DNA of 64,000 nucleotides from Antilocapra americana (GCA_007570785.1 ML660203.1:6692638-6756637), one strand, 5' to 3'; shown: positions 33,125-44,625, counted from the stretch's first letter. A program made the numbers and translations. Notes: generated by a model from the sequence alone, not told the origin.

Positions 33125-33230
33125 AATTCACCTTCGTCACAGACTTGCGGGTGACCCCAGTGCCTGTCCCTTCTCCTCCCTGGGCCTCAGTTTGCCCGTC
33201 TGTAAAACGAGCGGAGAGTCGGACACTGTG
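33125..33230 (+). repeat. MIR fragment
   Basis: A diverged MIR core: cctcagtttgcccgtctgta. Confidence 0.5.
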
Positions 33231-33844
33231 ACCCCCTCGGCTGGGACCCTGAGACTTGGGGCCTGGAGGGGGAGCCATAGTTGGGGGGGTGGGCCGAGCT
33301 CGCATCACTCGCGGGGAAGCCAGAAGAGAAGAGGCATTTAAATCCAAGGTGGCATTTTTATCTCTGTGTTCTTAATTGTAATTGCCATTTAATTAGATTA
33401 ATGATAATTAATAACACTAATAATGTACTGTCCTTTGTCTGGGACAATGACGATGCCGATCTACTGTCCCGAAGCAGAGCTGGACTGCACTGAGCCCTCC
33501 CCTCTCCTTTCCCTACCATCTCCTGGGCCCCTCCTCCCACCTTTGTCTCCCTTTTCACACGTGCTCGGCACACTTGCCTGTGACCCCCTCTGGTCACGTT
33601 GTTCTCCCCATTAGGACTGTGAAGTGCTCCAGGGGGCTAGGGACTGGTCCACGCATCCCAAGGCCTCCCTCCACCCTGCATAACATGGAGGGAGCCGTCC
33701 AGAGAGGGGACTGACACCTGCTGGACAGAAGGAAGGGTAAGCGAGGGGTTGGGTGGATGGATGGAGGGAGAGGGACAGATGCATTAATGGATGGCTTTAG
33801 CCTCCAGCCAGGGAGGTGATGGAGCTACCCGACCCCCTAGGGGA

Positions 33845-34155
33845 CCCACCTCTGCTCTCAACCCCCCTTCTCTCTGACCAAGCCCAGCCCACTCTCACTC
33901 CATCACACCTTTGAGATATGTCTCCTTTTCTTCATCCTCAAGGTCACCACCCTGCCTGAAGCCACCAGCATACCTGCCTAGGCAATAGTACCAGCAGGTC
34001 CCCTGTCCTCACAGTCTCCTGACTTACCCCTTTCCTACCCATTGTGCCCCAAACCAGAAAGTCTTTCAGACTCATATAGGTATATGAACTGCCTGTCTCG
34101 GGTTGAGAACCCTTCCAGAGCCCCTCTTGGACTTCCAAAAAGAGTACAAGTCCTT
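33845..34155 (+). repeat. L2 fragment
   Basis: An L2-like order: tctctgaccaagcccagccc, then cttcagactcatataggtat. Confidence 0.45.
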
Positions 34156-34177
34156 GGCCTTGGCACTGGAGCATTCC

Positions 34178-34283
34178 TTTTTTTTTAAAGTATTTATTTA
34201 CTCTTCGGGCTGCACTGGGTCTTAGTGGTGGTACGCGGGATCTTCGATCCTCATTGCCATGTGGGATCTAGATCCCTGACCAG
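34178..34283 (-). repeat. CHR-type SINE, truncated
   Basis: Antisense tail and middle (tatttatttactcttcgggc, then gggatctagatccctgacca). The tRNA-like head is missing. Confidence 0.8.
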
Positions 34284-34821
34284 TGGGCCAGAGGGCAGAA
34301 GCGGGCCCTGGGCTGGGCACGGCAGAGCAGAAATGGACGAAATGCAGCCTCCGCTCTCAAGCAGCTCACAGGGAAGGTGGGGAGATGGGGGCTCAAGGGA
34401 GATTCCCTGGGGGAAGACAGAGAGGGGGTGGAAGAGGAGCCAGAGCGGGGGTCCCTCAGGGTTGAAGGCAGGGTGTGTGGTTCCCAGCCCCACTGCTCTG
34501 GCTGATAGGGGTTGTATTTACCTCTGCCTCCCCTGTGAGGCTGGGAGCCCCTGAGGGCGGGGCTTGTACTCCTGCTTCCAGAAAGGGAGCTAGTCTGGAG
34601 GCTCTGCTGGGGTTTGGGGAAGTGGGAAGCGGGATAGATCATAGAGAAGAAAGGGTGTGGATGAGGGCCTGGGGTGGGCGAGCATCAGTGTGGGCTGTAG
34701 GCAGTGGCTAGACAGCAGCTCAGGCCCATTCACAGTGCTTCAGTCCACTTCTCCAACCCTTCAAAGAGCTCTTGTTGTATACTGAATACTGTTCCCCCTT
34801 TGATCCTAAAGGATCTCAGCT

Positions 34822-35098
34822 GAAGGCTTCCCTAGTGGTTCAGTGGTTGAGAGTCCACCTTGCAATGCAAGGGACACGGGTTTGATCCCTGGCCTTGGAA
34901 GATCCCTCATGCCTTGGAGTAGCTAAGCCCGTGTACCGCAACTGCTGAGGCCTGTGTGCGCTAAGGTCCTTGCTCTGCAATGAGAGAAGCCACCACAAGG
35001 CAAAGTCCCTGCTCACCACAGCTAGAGAAAGCCCACACGCACCAACAAACCAGCACAGCCAAAAACAACTAAATAAATAAAATTATTTAAAAAAATTA
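34822..35098 (+). repeat. Long CHR-type SINE
   Basis: Sense head ttccctagtggttcagtggt, B box gggtttgatccctgg, and a (aaataaat)n tail. Confidence 0.88.
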
Positions 35099-35334
35099 AG
35101 AATCTTGGCTTGGATGTTTGTTGATGATGGATTGATGCCCTCATGGGTTTGCTCCTTCATTCTAGAAGGTAGAAGCAAAGATGACTCAGCTGCCAGTCCA
35201 GTGGGGAAGGTGAGCAAGAATTCCCAATAAGATATGGATATAGGGAAGAATGATGTGACCACTGACCAGAGCATGTCAGCACTTCCTGTGTATCAGTTTC
35301 TTGCTGGTCTAGACAGTGACTTGTATCATATAGC

Positions 35335-35440
35335 ATGATCACCCCATTTTACAGGGGAGGAAACTGAGGCTCTGGCAGGTGAAGTGACCCATCCAGGGTC
35401 ACAAAGCAGGGGAGAAGCAGGGCTAGATTTGAATTCATTT
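35335..35440 (-). repeat. MIR copy
   Basis: Antisense MIR core: ttacaggggaggaaactgag and tccagggtcacaaagcaggg. Confidence 0.7.
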
Positions 35441-35487
35441 AGCCTGTCTCCACTAAATAGCTAAGCAACACAGTAGGCATTAACTGA

Positions 35488-35690
35488 GCTTTCCTGGTGG
35501 CTCCGTGGTAAAGAATCTGCCTGCCAATGCAGGACAAGCAGGTTTGATCCCTGGGTTGGGAAGATCCCCTGGAGAAAGGAATGGCTACTCACTCCAGTAT
35601 TCTTGCCTGGAGAATCCCATGGATAGAGGAACCTGGTGGGCTACAGCCCATAGGGTCACAAGAGTTGGACATGACTTAGCGACTAAATAG
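35488..35690 (+). repeat. Bov-tA SINE
   Basis: A sense full-length copy from tttcctggtggctccgtggt to gacttagcgactaaatagc. Confidence 0.92.
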
Positions 35691-36064
35691 CAAAAGCCTG
35701 TCTCTAGCATCCTTGCCCAGTGTGGTGGGTCCACGGATCCACGGAGCCAGCCTGGTGAAATTTGTTTGTACATCTTTACATTTACCCCAGTTACAGACAG
35801 CCTTTTGCTTTCAGCTGCTAAAAGCAAGAACCTGTCCTCAGGCCTTGCTCCCAAGAGGGCTAGAGTAAGGCGGGGGTCAGGGGAGAGAAGAGAGCCAGCC
35901 CAGGTCATGTGCTGCCATGACTACTTAATGAGCTTAACTGATAACCATGGGCCCAGGCAGGCTGCCAGCTGGGTCTGTGCATCTGGCCAGGCTTCCTGGC
36001 CTTACACCCACTGGCTGGGGGAGGGTGGCAGGGGGCCAAGGGAGGGGCCTGAGGAGCTCCAGCA

Positions 36065-36400
36065 TCAGTGACCTTGGGCAAATTCCTTGAGCTCTCTGAA
36101 CTTCCTTGTCTTATTTGTAAGATATAAGTGAGCATGGCCCCTTGGAGGATGCTACAGCAGTGCAGCAAGTTGCGGCACCCCAGTCCTACTACGCTCGAAT
36201 AAAGCAGAGCAAGGTTACAGTGAGAGACTGGAGACCGGGACTCTCCTCTGACCGTCACTAACTGATGGGGTGAACCGGATCCTAGCTCTCGCTGGGCCTC
36301 GGTGTTCTCATCTGCAAAATAGTACAATGACAGTCTTTACCTCACACGGGTGTGGGGAGGATTTCAGGAGTCAGGCATTAACTCACGCAGCTGACACCAG
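36065..36400 (+). repeat. Two MIR copies
   Basis: 36065-36140 has tgaccttgggcaaattcctt. 36225-36400 has gtgttctcatctgcaaaata and gaggatttcaggagtca. Confidence 0.65.
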
Positions 36401-36549
36401 GGTAGTTTTGTAGCGCTGGGCCTGCAGTTCCCGTTCGATCCTAGGACATTCACCTACTTTCTGGGGGCCTCTGCTTTCTCATTTGTGAAACATCTGACCC
36501 CAAAGTCTGTTCTCCCCCAGCTCTGTTGTTCCAGTAGTTCAAGCAGTAG

Positions 36550-36911
36550 ATATTTTTGTTTGTTTAATATTTATTTATTTGACCGTACCAAGTCTTCCTA
36601 AGTGGCTCACTGATAAAGAATCCACCTGCAATGTAGGAGGCTCAGACTCGATCCCTGGGTCGGGAAGATTCCCTGGAGAAGGAAATGGCAACCCACTCCA
36701 GTATTCTTGCCTGGAGAATCCCATGGACAGAGCAGCCTGGCAGGCTACAGTCCATGGGGGTGGCAAGAGAGTCAGACATGACTTAGTGACTAAACAACAA
36801 AAACCAGGTCTTGGTTGTGGCATGTGGGATCTGGTTCCCTGACCAGGGATGGAACCTGGGCTCCCTGTGTTGGGAGGGCAGAGTCTTAGCCACTGGACCA
36901 CCAGGGAAGTC
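36550..36911 (-). repeat. CHR-type SINE split by Bov-tA
   Basis: The antisense tail lies at 36550-36595 and the rest at 36803-36911 (gtggcatgtgggatctggtt, then ccactggaccaccagggaag). Confidence 0.88.
36596..36802 (+). repeat. Bov-tA SINE (in CHR)
   Basis: A sense copy. Target duplication accaagtct/accaggtct at 36587-36595 and 36803-36811. Confidence 0.88.
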
Positions 36912-37499
36912 CCAGCAGTGTTGGTTTCTGCTCCCTCTGAAACCCATCTCATCTGCATTAGATGCAGACAGAGTAAAATCCTTGTGTCCAGGGTTAAGGC
37001 ATAAAGTTAGGGGCAGGAATTTTGTGCCCATTTCCCAGGTAAGGAGAGTGAGACCCCTGGATTTTAATGGCAGGTCACATGTCCCTGCCTACTGCTGTCT
37101 CGTGCCTGTTCAAGTCGTGGGGAGGGACCCGACTCCCCTGGGCCCCAAGAAGGCCTGAGGAGAAAGGCCTGGGTCTGGACTCTCCAGGGAGTGGGGCTGT
37201 CTGCTTGGAGTGGAGGCAGGGCCTGGGGGTTGTGGGGGGCAGATTTATTGCAGCCATTCCTCTCCCCCTGCAGCGCCTGCTTCTAATGAAATTTTATGGC
37301 AGGTGGAAATGATATGACTCTGCCAGCCCTAAAAGCACTTCTATTTATTCATTAAAGATATTTATATACTGAGCAGCTCTCGGCCAGCCCCACCTAACTC
37401 CTGCTGGGCCGGTGAACTTGCTCCCAGTCCTCAGTGCTGGGGGAAGGCTCCACCGGTGGGGCCCCTCACTGCAGAGTGACCGGCTGGCTCTGCCTTGGC

Positions 37500-38115
37500 C
37501 ACATCCCCAGCCCTTGTCTCTAACCTGCTCCCTCCTCTTGGTCCAAAGCAACAGAATCTCCTCTTCTTGGATCTCCCGCCTCCATGCTGGGCTCCACAGT
37601 GTGTCCTCCATCAAACTGCCAAAGGGATCTTTTCAAAGCCAGATCACATCCCTTGCAAGCTCAAAACCCCTCCATGGCCCATCAAGAGCACCTGCCCCCT
37701 CTCTGGCCTTTTCTCCACCAGCCTCTGCTTCACACATGGTCCACTGTGACTTCTTTTGGCTGTTTTCTGAAGCATGTGGTGTTCTCTCTCTCTGCCCTGG
37801 AAACTTTGCACCTACACTTTTGCTTAGGCCCCTCTTCCCTCAGTTCTTGGATTGCCCCACTCCTTGGCATCATTCAGAGCTTAGCTCAAAGGCACCTCAT
37901 CAAAGACGACTTCCCAGAACACCCGTCCTCAGGATCGCCCATTATCTAGTCTCCATCACTTTGCACCAAGTTTGCCCCTTGATAATGCTCAGTAATCACT
38001 CTGTGTCTTTGTTTACTTGTTTATTGTCTGTCCCATGAGGACATGAGCTCCTGGTGGGCAGGGACAATGTCTGTTTTGTTTCCAGCTATGGTGAGTGTCC
38101 AGTAAGTGATGGCAA
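37500..38115 (+). repeat. L2 3' region, long copy
   Basis: Many L2 landmarks lie in order: gatcttttcaaagccagatc, aacccctccatggcccatca, tttacttgtttattgtctgt and gtgggcagggacaatgtctg. A 208-codon frame overlapping it is not a gene. Confidence 0.8.
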
Positions 38116-39519
38116 GGTGGTGGTGGCTGATGAACACCCAGGTACCGTGAGCTGGTCACAGATGTCTACTTCCCCAGGCTGGCACCTCAGTCTCCAAATG
38201 AAGGAGAGCCAAGATTCCAAGAGGGAGAGGGACGTTCTCAGGTCTCACGGAGGCTGGGCTAGGGGTCCCTGCCCCTGTCCCCTGTCTTCTGGGTGTTTCC
38301 TGGATGAGTGGGCTTCCTGAGGCCCCTGGAGCTGGAGCCTGGCTGGAACCTTCCTCAGCCATGACCAGACCACAACACTGGTTTCTGTGGACCCGACTCT
38401 GGTGGCTCTCCCCTAGCTGCTCCCTAGGGCTTCAAGAGCAAAGCGTCTCCTCAGGGGTTCTGGGGGGGCCTCCCACAGCATTTCTGCTGCCCTAGGGGTG
38501 GTGGCCTCTTACCTGGGTCCTGGGTGCTTTCTGGATGACACTGTGAGATCAGATCTTGCTTGAGAGGTCAGAATGGAGGCTTCATCCTCACCCAGTGGAA
38601 TCTGCTTCCCCATCCCTCAGGAACTGCAGAGACTTGAACTGGAACAAGCTGTGACTCTGGACAAATGAGACCCCTGATCTCCCAGGAAGTCACCCTGCGC
38701 ATGGTTCTGCCACAGCGAGGAGCTCATTCACCACCCTCCCTCCCGCCCCCGGCAGCCAATGAGGTAACTGTGAAACCCCTAAATCCCCAGGGGCCCCATC
38801 CCATGCAGTTCCCTTGGCTTCGAGTGATGTTCTGCCTTTTGGGCATTGAGACTCATGGCCCTCCTAAGCTCCCGTGAAAGTCACTCAAGACACAGTGATG
38901 GTGCTGGTCCCATCTCTCCCCATCTGTCCTGCCAGGTTTGGGGGGTCCCCCACCTCTGCTGAAGCCCATCACTGATCTCTTGTGACACCCTGTTTGGCCA
39001 CCATGGGGGTGTTTAAACTGCCTTTCAAACTGGAGGGCATGGTGGCAGAGCCCAGCATGGGACCTGGCACACAGCAGGTGCTCAGCAAACGTCTTGCAGA
39101 AGATGACTGGAAGGAGACAACGTGGGATGAGGAGTGTGGAGTGGGGAGGTGCAGGGTGAGGGGTGGGAGCTGGTGGGCGGGCAGAGGTGGAGATGGTGGG
39201 GAAGGTGGGCAAGGGGCCTCACCCAAGAGTGCCTGAAGCTGGCTCCTCCTCCCTGCTGTGGTGGGAAGGCCTAACCTTCCAGACGTTTCTCGATTTCCCT
39301 CTTTCCGGAAAGGGCACCCAGGGAGCCTGGCCACAGGGACACTATGCAGGTGAGTATTGCTGCCACCGCTCAGATGGCGTGTGAGAGACATAGGGAGAGG
39401 GCAGGGCTGCTGGAGGCTTCAGTCATGGGGCTGTTTCTTTGGCACTTCTGCTTCCAGTGGTGCAATAAGGCGGGGCCCCATCTCTGCTACATGGTTGGGG
39501 GACCATGTGGCTCTGGGGT

Positions 39520-39715
39520 CTAGAGTGTAGGCTTTGGAATCACTTTGCTTATGTTCCCCTCCCAGCTCTGTCTCTTTGTGAGCCACTGATCCTCTCAATC
39601 TGCTTTCTGCATCTGTGAAACGGGTTGATGATAAAAAGTTCCTACACTGCAGAACTGAGGGTTCCATGTGCTCATCTGAGTAAAGCACTTAGCTCATAGG
39701 TAGCAAGGGCTCCAT
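39520..39715 (+). repeat. MIR copy, nearly complete
   Basis: Landmarks run from gtaggctttggaatcacttt through tgctttctgcatctgtgaaa to gagtaaagcacttagctcat. Confidence 0.75.
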
Positions 39716-39749
39716 GAGCACAGCTCACACGGCACTCAATACACGCATC

Positions 39750-40410
39750 CTTGTGAAACACTTAATGACTTCAATCATAAGAGAAACGCAAATTAAGACA
39801 ACAAACTCCATTCCCTGTTCAGACAGGCAGAGATGAAAACGGCTAACAGGGGCATGGAGACTGTGGGCTTGGAGGGCGGGGGTGGCCCTCACGTACACCA
39901 TTGACGGAAGGAGGGCAACATGACAGTCTATATCGCTGTGAAAAAAGCACGCCCTCTCTGACTTAGCAATTCTGCTTGGGAATTTAAACTCACACATGTG
40001 TGAAATGACATTCTATACAAGGATGTTCACTGCAGCATTGTAATAGCCAAAGATCGAAGACAACCTAAATGTCCATTAACAGGATTAACTAAATTATCAC
40101 ACAGCTCTACCATGGAGCTCGGCTATTAAAGGAGTGGGTGAGCGGGTGGGTGGGGTACTCTGTGCATTGGGTGAATGTAGAGCGAAAAGCGAGGTGCAGA
40201 ACAGAGAACAGGAGATGCTAACATTTGTGTTAGCTATATTTTTATTCACTTGCAAACACCTAAGACTCCCTCTGAAGGGCTACTCCAGCTCATTAGCGCT
40301 GGCTGCTTGTTGGGAGAGGCTGGGGTGGCCCGGAGACGCAGCTGGTAGGGAGATTTATGTTCTGAATCCCCTTCTGTACCTTCTGAAGTTTATGCCAAGG
40401 GCGTGTGTTA
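39750..40410 (+). repeat. L1M 3' end
   Basis: Sense L1M sequence: agagaaacgcaaattaagac, acaaggatgttcactgcagc and acaacctaaatgtccattaa. It is non-coding here. Confidence 0.8.
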
Positions 40411-40904
40411 GCTAATCAAGGGAAAGGTGACTGGAGGAGAGCTTGCCATTTTCCTGGCACAGATAACGAAGGCCCACCGCTGCGATACCAACCACTTTCC
40501 ATGTGTACCAGCGAGCAGGACAGATTGAAAAATGTGGCTCTGCTTTTACCTCTACTGTGGAATAAGAAAATCTAATCAAGAAGTTTTTGCCTTCAGGAAA
40601 GTGAGTCTCATTTCCCTGTTGACACTAAATCGACACTCTCGGTAATGGCAGGAGATGCCACCTGGGCACTGGTGCTGCTGTGGGGGTGACTGAAGGATGC
40701 CTGCCAGCCTCCCTGACAATGCCTTTCCCCCAGATAAAGAAGGAACGCAGACTGCATGCAAATCTCTCTAAATTAGACACAGCCCATCTTGCCGTCACTG
40801 AATTCAGGCAGACCACCACAAACAGAGTAGCAAGCTGCGAAGGAAGAGGAAAATGAAATCTTCATTTCCTTCATGGAAAAATTCTGGCTAACAGTGCATA
40901 AAGA

Positions 40905-41117
40905 AAGTGAAAAATGAAGTGCCAGTCATGCAGTCGTGTCCGACTCTGTGCGACCCCATGGACTGTAGCCCACCAGGCTCCGCTGTCCATGGGATTCTCT
41001 AGGCAAGAATACTGGAGTGGGTTGCTATTTCCTACTCCAGGGGATCTTCCCCACCCAGGCAGGGATCAACCCGGGGTCTCATGCTTTGCAGGCAGATTCT
41101 TCACCATCTGAGCCACT
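40905..41117 (-). repeat. Bov-tA SINE
   Basis: An antisense full-length copy from tgaaaaatgaagtgccagtc to ttcaccatctgagccact. Confidence 0.92.
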
Positions 41118-41752
41118 ATTTTATTGCCAAGTTTAGATGGGAAAAGGAATACTGCCCACTAGGGTGCAATGTCCTATACGCAGCTATGAACACAAGATGG
41201 ACATGAAGGCAGGAACTTGGGAAGCCCAAGAGTGGTGGAAACAAGAATCAAGTTCAGAACCACAGGGCAAATGGGGCCTTTATTTGAGCCCAAGAAGTCC
41301 TCCTGGAGAGGCGAGGCTGCTCGGTGAGGCAGAGTCTCAGCCGTGAGCAGGTTCAAGAGGTAGAAACAGGCCCTAGGAGCCTAAGGGTGAGTAAAATCAG
41401 TAATGAGGGGCTTTCCCTTGCTCCTAAATCTTAGCCCTGAGTGGCAGGTTGTTAAACATAGCTGAGTTTAGAGGTTTCTCCTCATCCCATCTCCTTGTTT
41501 CCCCAACTTCTAGAACGATAAACTCTTTCTGATCTTAAGGGATGATAAATCACATTTCCCCCACCCTCCCACCACAAAACTGCTGGAGAAGGGGACTCAT
41601 TTGAAAGTGAAGGTGTGGGTCCAAACTTGCTTTTCATACCTGGACTTGTTGAACAAATGAAATCCCAGGAGGCAGTCCAACATAGGAAGCAGGAGGACTG
41701 TAGTGGAGGGAGTGAGTGCCTGGAGCCCTACCCATCTTCTCTTCTTCTTCTT

Positions 41753-41960
41753 TTAAAATATTTATTTGGCTGCACCAGGTGGGGCTTGTTTTTGGCACGT
41801 GAGATCTTCGATCTTTGCGGTGGCATGCACAATCTTTGGTTGCGGCATGCATGATCTTTTAGTTACAGCATGTATTATCTAGTTGCCTGACCAGGGATTG
41901 AACCTAGGCCCCCAGCATTAGGAGCGTGGAGTCTTAGCCACTGGACCACCAGGGAAGTCC
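41753..41960 (-). repeat. CHR-type SINE with target duplication
   Basis: An antisense body. The target CCATCTTCTCTTCT at 41732-41745 recurs with one change at 41961-41974. Confidence 0.88.
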
Positions 41961-42189
41961 CCACCTTCTCTTCTATATTGGATTCTGATGCATTTGTGGC
42001 AAGCCTGTGGCTCAGGTAGAATGCAGCAGAAAGCGGCTAGACAGAACCTCTCTGGAAGGATAATCAGGTGACCCTAGTTGTGTCCAGGGATAGGGGAGCC
42101 TGGTGGGGGTGGGGGGTGGGAGGGGAGACTCCTCACTGTGAACCTATTGTTAAAATCTGAACTTGTGTACCATGTACAAGCATTTGCTT

Positions 42190-42404
42190 GTGCTTATGTG
42201 TGCTCAGTCGTGTCTAACTTTTTGTGACCCCACAGACTGTAGCCCACTAGGCTCTTCTGTCCAAGGGATTTTTCAAGAAAGAATACTGGGAGTGGGTTGC
42301 CATTTCCTCCTCCAGGGGATCTTCGCAACCCGGGGATCGAACCCACATCTCCTGTGTCTCCTACATTGCAGGTGTATTCTTTACCACTGAGCCATCGGGA
42401 AGTG
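42190..42404 (-). repeat. Bov-tA SINE
   Basis: An antisense copy from gtgtgctcagtcgtgtctaa to actgagccatcgggaagtgc. Confidence 0.92.
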
Positions 42405-42705
42405 CCTTGTACAAGCATTACCTGGGTAAAAAGAAAATTTTAAAAGAAAAGCCAAAGGACTAATGATATAAATGAAAACATTTGTTCAAAAAGTTAAAGA
42501 TTCTGAATTTATTTATAAAACGGAAATAGACTCACAGATATAGAGAACAGACTTGTGATTGCTGAGGGGGAGGAGGAAGAGGGAAGAATGGATTGGGAGG
42601 TGAGAATTAGCAGATGCAAACTATTATATAAAGGATGGATAAACAACAAGGTCTGATGGTATAGTACAGGGAACTACATTCAATATCCTGTAATAGACCA
42701 TAATG

Positions 42706-42830
42706 GAGGGACTTTCCCAGTGGTCCAGTGGCTAAGACCTTCCCTTCCAGTGCAGGGAGTATGGGTTCAATTCCTGGTTGGGGAGCTAAGATTCCCCATG
42801 TCTTTCAGCCAAAAAACCAAAACACAGAAC
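42706..42830 (+). repeat. CHR-type SINE (in L1)
   Basis: Sense head tttcccagtggtccagtggc and B box ggttcaattcctggt. Confidence 0.82.
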
Positions 42831-42910
42831 AAAAGAAATGCTGTTACAAATTCAATAAAGACTTAAAAAATAGTCCAGTCAAAAAAAGGAGAAAAGAATA
42901 TGAAAAAGAA

Positions 42911-42938
42911 TACACACACACACACACACACACACACT
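42911..42938 (+). repeat. (CA)n microsatellite
   Basis: A pure AC run directly before a Bov-tA head. Confidence 0.95.
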
Positions 42939-43130
42939 GGTGGCTCAGATGGTAAAGAACCTGCCTGCAACGTAGGAGACCTGGATTTGATTCCTGGGTT
43001 GGGAAGATCCCCTGGAGAAGGGAATGGCAATCCACTCCAGTATTCTTGCCTGGAGAATCCCATGGACAGAGGAGCCTGGCGGGCTACAGTCCATGGGGTC
43101 ACAAAGAGTCAGACACGGCTGAGGGACTAA
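42936..43130 (+). repeat. Bov-tA SINE (in L1)
   Basis: A sense copy from ctggtggctcagatggtaaa to ctgagggactaactc. Confidence 0.92.
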
Positions 43131-43369
43131 CTCTTTCACCTTCTTTCATATGTATAGCTGAGTCACTTTGTTGTACACCAGAAACTACCATAACATTGTA
43201 AACTTACTTTCAGTAAAAATAAATTGTAAAAAGTGTAAGATTCCACAGGTTACATTCTGCGTGGATTCATTAAATCCCATGGACAGTAGAACCGATTGAA
43301 GTGGACTGCTTCAGTCAGTGACCTGTGACGGTCTCCTGATGGAGGCTGCTCGGGGGAGGGCAGAGCCTG

Positions 43370-43545
43370 GGCTGTGGAGTTGGACAGACTTTGCTTTGAA
43401 TATGGGCTCTGTGTGTACTGGCCCCAGAGCCTCGCACAAGTTATTTACCCTCTGGGACCTGTCTCGGCTCCAGTAAACTGGGAATAATGACGCCGCCAGC
43501 AGTGCCACTCACGGGTTAGAAAGCATGGATGTAAAGGGCATGTCA
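43370..43545 (+). repeat. MIR copy
   Basis: It reads gggctgtggagttggacaga, then tcgcacaagttatttaccct. Confidence 0.65.
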
Positions 43546-43859
43546 GCTCCGGCCAGGTGGCAGCGGCCACCAGGAGCCCTGTCCCTGGGGCTCATTGAGC
43601 AGCTAGAGCGGCTCTGACTGAATGGTGGCCACGGGCGCTGTGCGGCGTGGGCAGGGTCCCTCACAGTCCACCAGCTGACCCTGGGCTAACACTTCATTCT
43701 AGGTCAGCTGTCCTCCTCATGAGTGAGGACTCTCTGCTCTGGGACAATGCTAAGGGGCTGCTGACTTCTGTAAAGGAGCCCAGCCTTCTCACGGTCCCTG
43801 GGGAAGGGGTGAGACTGCAGTTCTGAGGCCACAGATGTGCGAGGGAAGGACAAAAGAAA

Positions 43860-44105
43860 CCCCCACTCCCACTTTTCAGATGAAGGAAGTGAGATTCAAG
43901 AGGGTAAAGTTATTTATCCAGACAGTCCCTGCTGGTGAATGATGAAGCTGGGCTCTAAAGCAGTGGCTCTCAGACCCACCTGGGGGCTTAGAACAGCGCC
44001 AGCGCCTGGGCTAAACCACAGATTCCGACTTCGTCCTTCTGGGCTGGGGCCAACGTGGATACATACTTCTAGGTCCCCTCTCCAACCAGAGCGACTCGGA
44101 TGTGT
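43860..44105. repeat. MIR fragment followed by MER5-type fragment
   Basis: 43860-43960 is antisense MIR (cttttcagatgaaggaagtg). 43960-44105 is MER5A-like (gcagtggctctcagacccac). Confidence 0.55.
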
Positions 44106-44439
44106 GGTTGAGTTCAGACTGCTCCTCTGAGGACGGCACATCCTGTGGCCAGCCTTGCAGCACCATGGAGACCCTTCCACAAGAGCCATGTGCCCCGTTA
44201 CAGGCTCAGCCCCAGAGAGGTCCCCAGTGCATGCCTTCACCTTCCCAGCTGCAGACGGGCAGCCTCCCCGCGACCCCCAGGGCAGTAGAGTGGCCACCTC
44301 ATCGCCGATCTGCTCTCAGAGCCCCTGGTTTCTCACTGGCACTGTGAGGCCCACCACCAAGCTTCCCTGGACGCGTCCTGTGAGTGCTGTGGGGAGCGGT
44401 GTCGGCTAAAGGTCAGACGGTACAAAGAACACCAGCCCG

Positions 44440-44536
44440 GGGATACCAAAACTAGCTTTAATTTGTCCAAAAGTCACACCGAGCTCCACAAAGAGTTTCC
44501 AGGGGAGCCCCAGGGAGGCCTCGCTGCTGAGCAGGC
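44440..44536 (-). other. CTNNBL1: CTNNBL1 3' UTR
   Basis: The short 3' UTR runs from the TAG stop to an expected cleavage point about 15-20 bases past the ATTAAA signal. The 44440 end is an estimate. A GT-rich stretch at about 44422-44433 on the minus strand fits a downstream cleavage element. Confidence 0.7.
44457..44462 (-). terminator. CTNNBL1: Poly(A) signal ATTAAA of CTNNBL1
   Basis: On the minus strand the hexamer ATTAAA, the commonest variant of AATAAA, lies 75 bases after the stop codon, with a GT-rich stretch downstream. No AATAAA was seen nearby. Confidence 0.75.
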
Positions 44537-44625
44537 CTAGAAGTTCTCCAGCAAGGCCAGGATGCGCTTCTGTTCACTCTCCCGGAACTCTGGGCTCCGG
44601 CCATCCCCGATGTTCTCTGCGTACT
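44537..44625 (-). CDS. CTNNBL1: CTNNBL1 terminal coding exon
   Basis: CTNNBL1 (beta-catenin-like 1) is a nuclear armadillo-repeat protein of the PRP19-CDC5L spliceosome complex. It recognises nuclear localisation signals of CDC5L and PRPF31 and also binds the deaminase AID. The acceptor is a pyrimidine tract ending CCCCAG at 44626. The exon supplies the last two bases of a split Glu codon, then 28 residues beginning YAENIGDGRSPEF and ending LENF, then TAG at 44539-44537. The phase matches the single base left by the preceding exon. Compared with the human C-terminus as I recall it, Ser replaces Asn (FRES) and Ala replaces Gly (ILALLENF); both are conservative. Confidence 0.95.

Larger units (their letters stand above)
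42490..43235 (+). repeat. Ruminant L1 3' UTR split by SINEs
   Basis: L1 pieces: 42490-42705 (tagactcacagatatagaga, caatatcctgtaatagacca) and 43140-43235 (gtcactttgttgtacaccag, then agtaaaaataaattg). Confidence 0.82.
15011..44439. other. Intergenic region between CTNNBL1 and VSTM2L
   Basis: No exon of either neighbour and no other gene was recognised here. The size (about 29 kb) agrees with my memory of the human interval of about 31 kb. Most of it is interspersed repeats, listed separately. Stretches without a recognised repeat include 15440-16560 (holds the RE1 cluster), 19250-20880, 21270-22050, 26700-28060, 29370-30320, 32295-33845, 34285-34820, 38115-39520 and 41120-41750. Several of these have AT-rich blocks typical of conserved noncoding elements. 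Confidence 0.7.

Noticed and set aside
37412..38038. 208-codon plus-strand frame
   Set aside because: It is mostly the 3' region of an L2 element, read in a non-coding frame.
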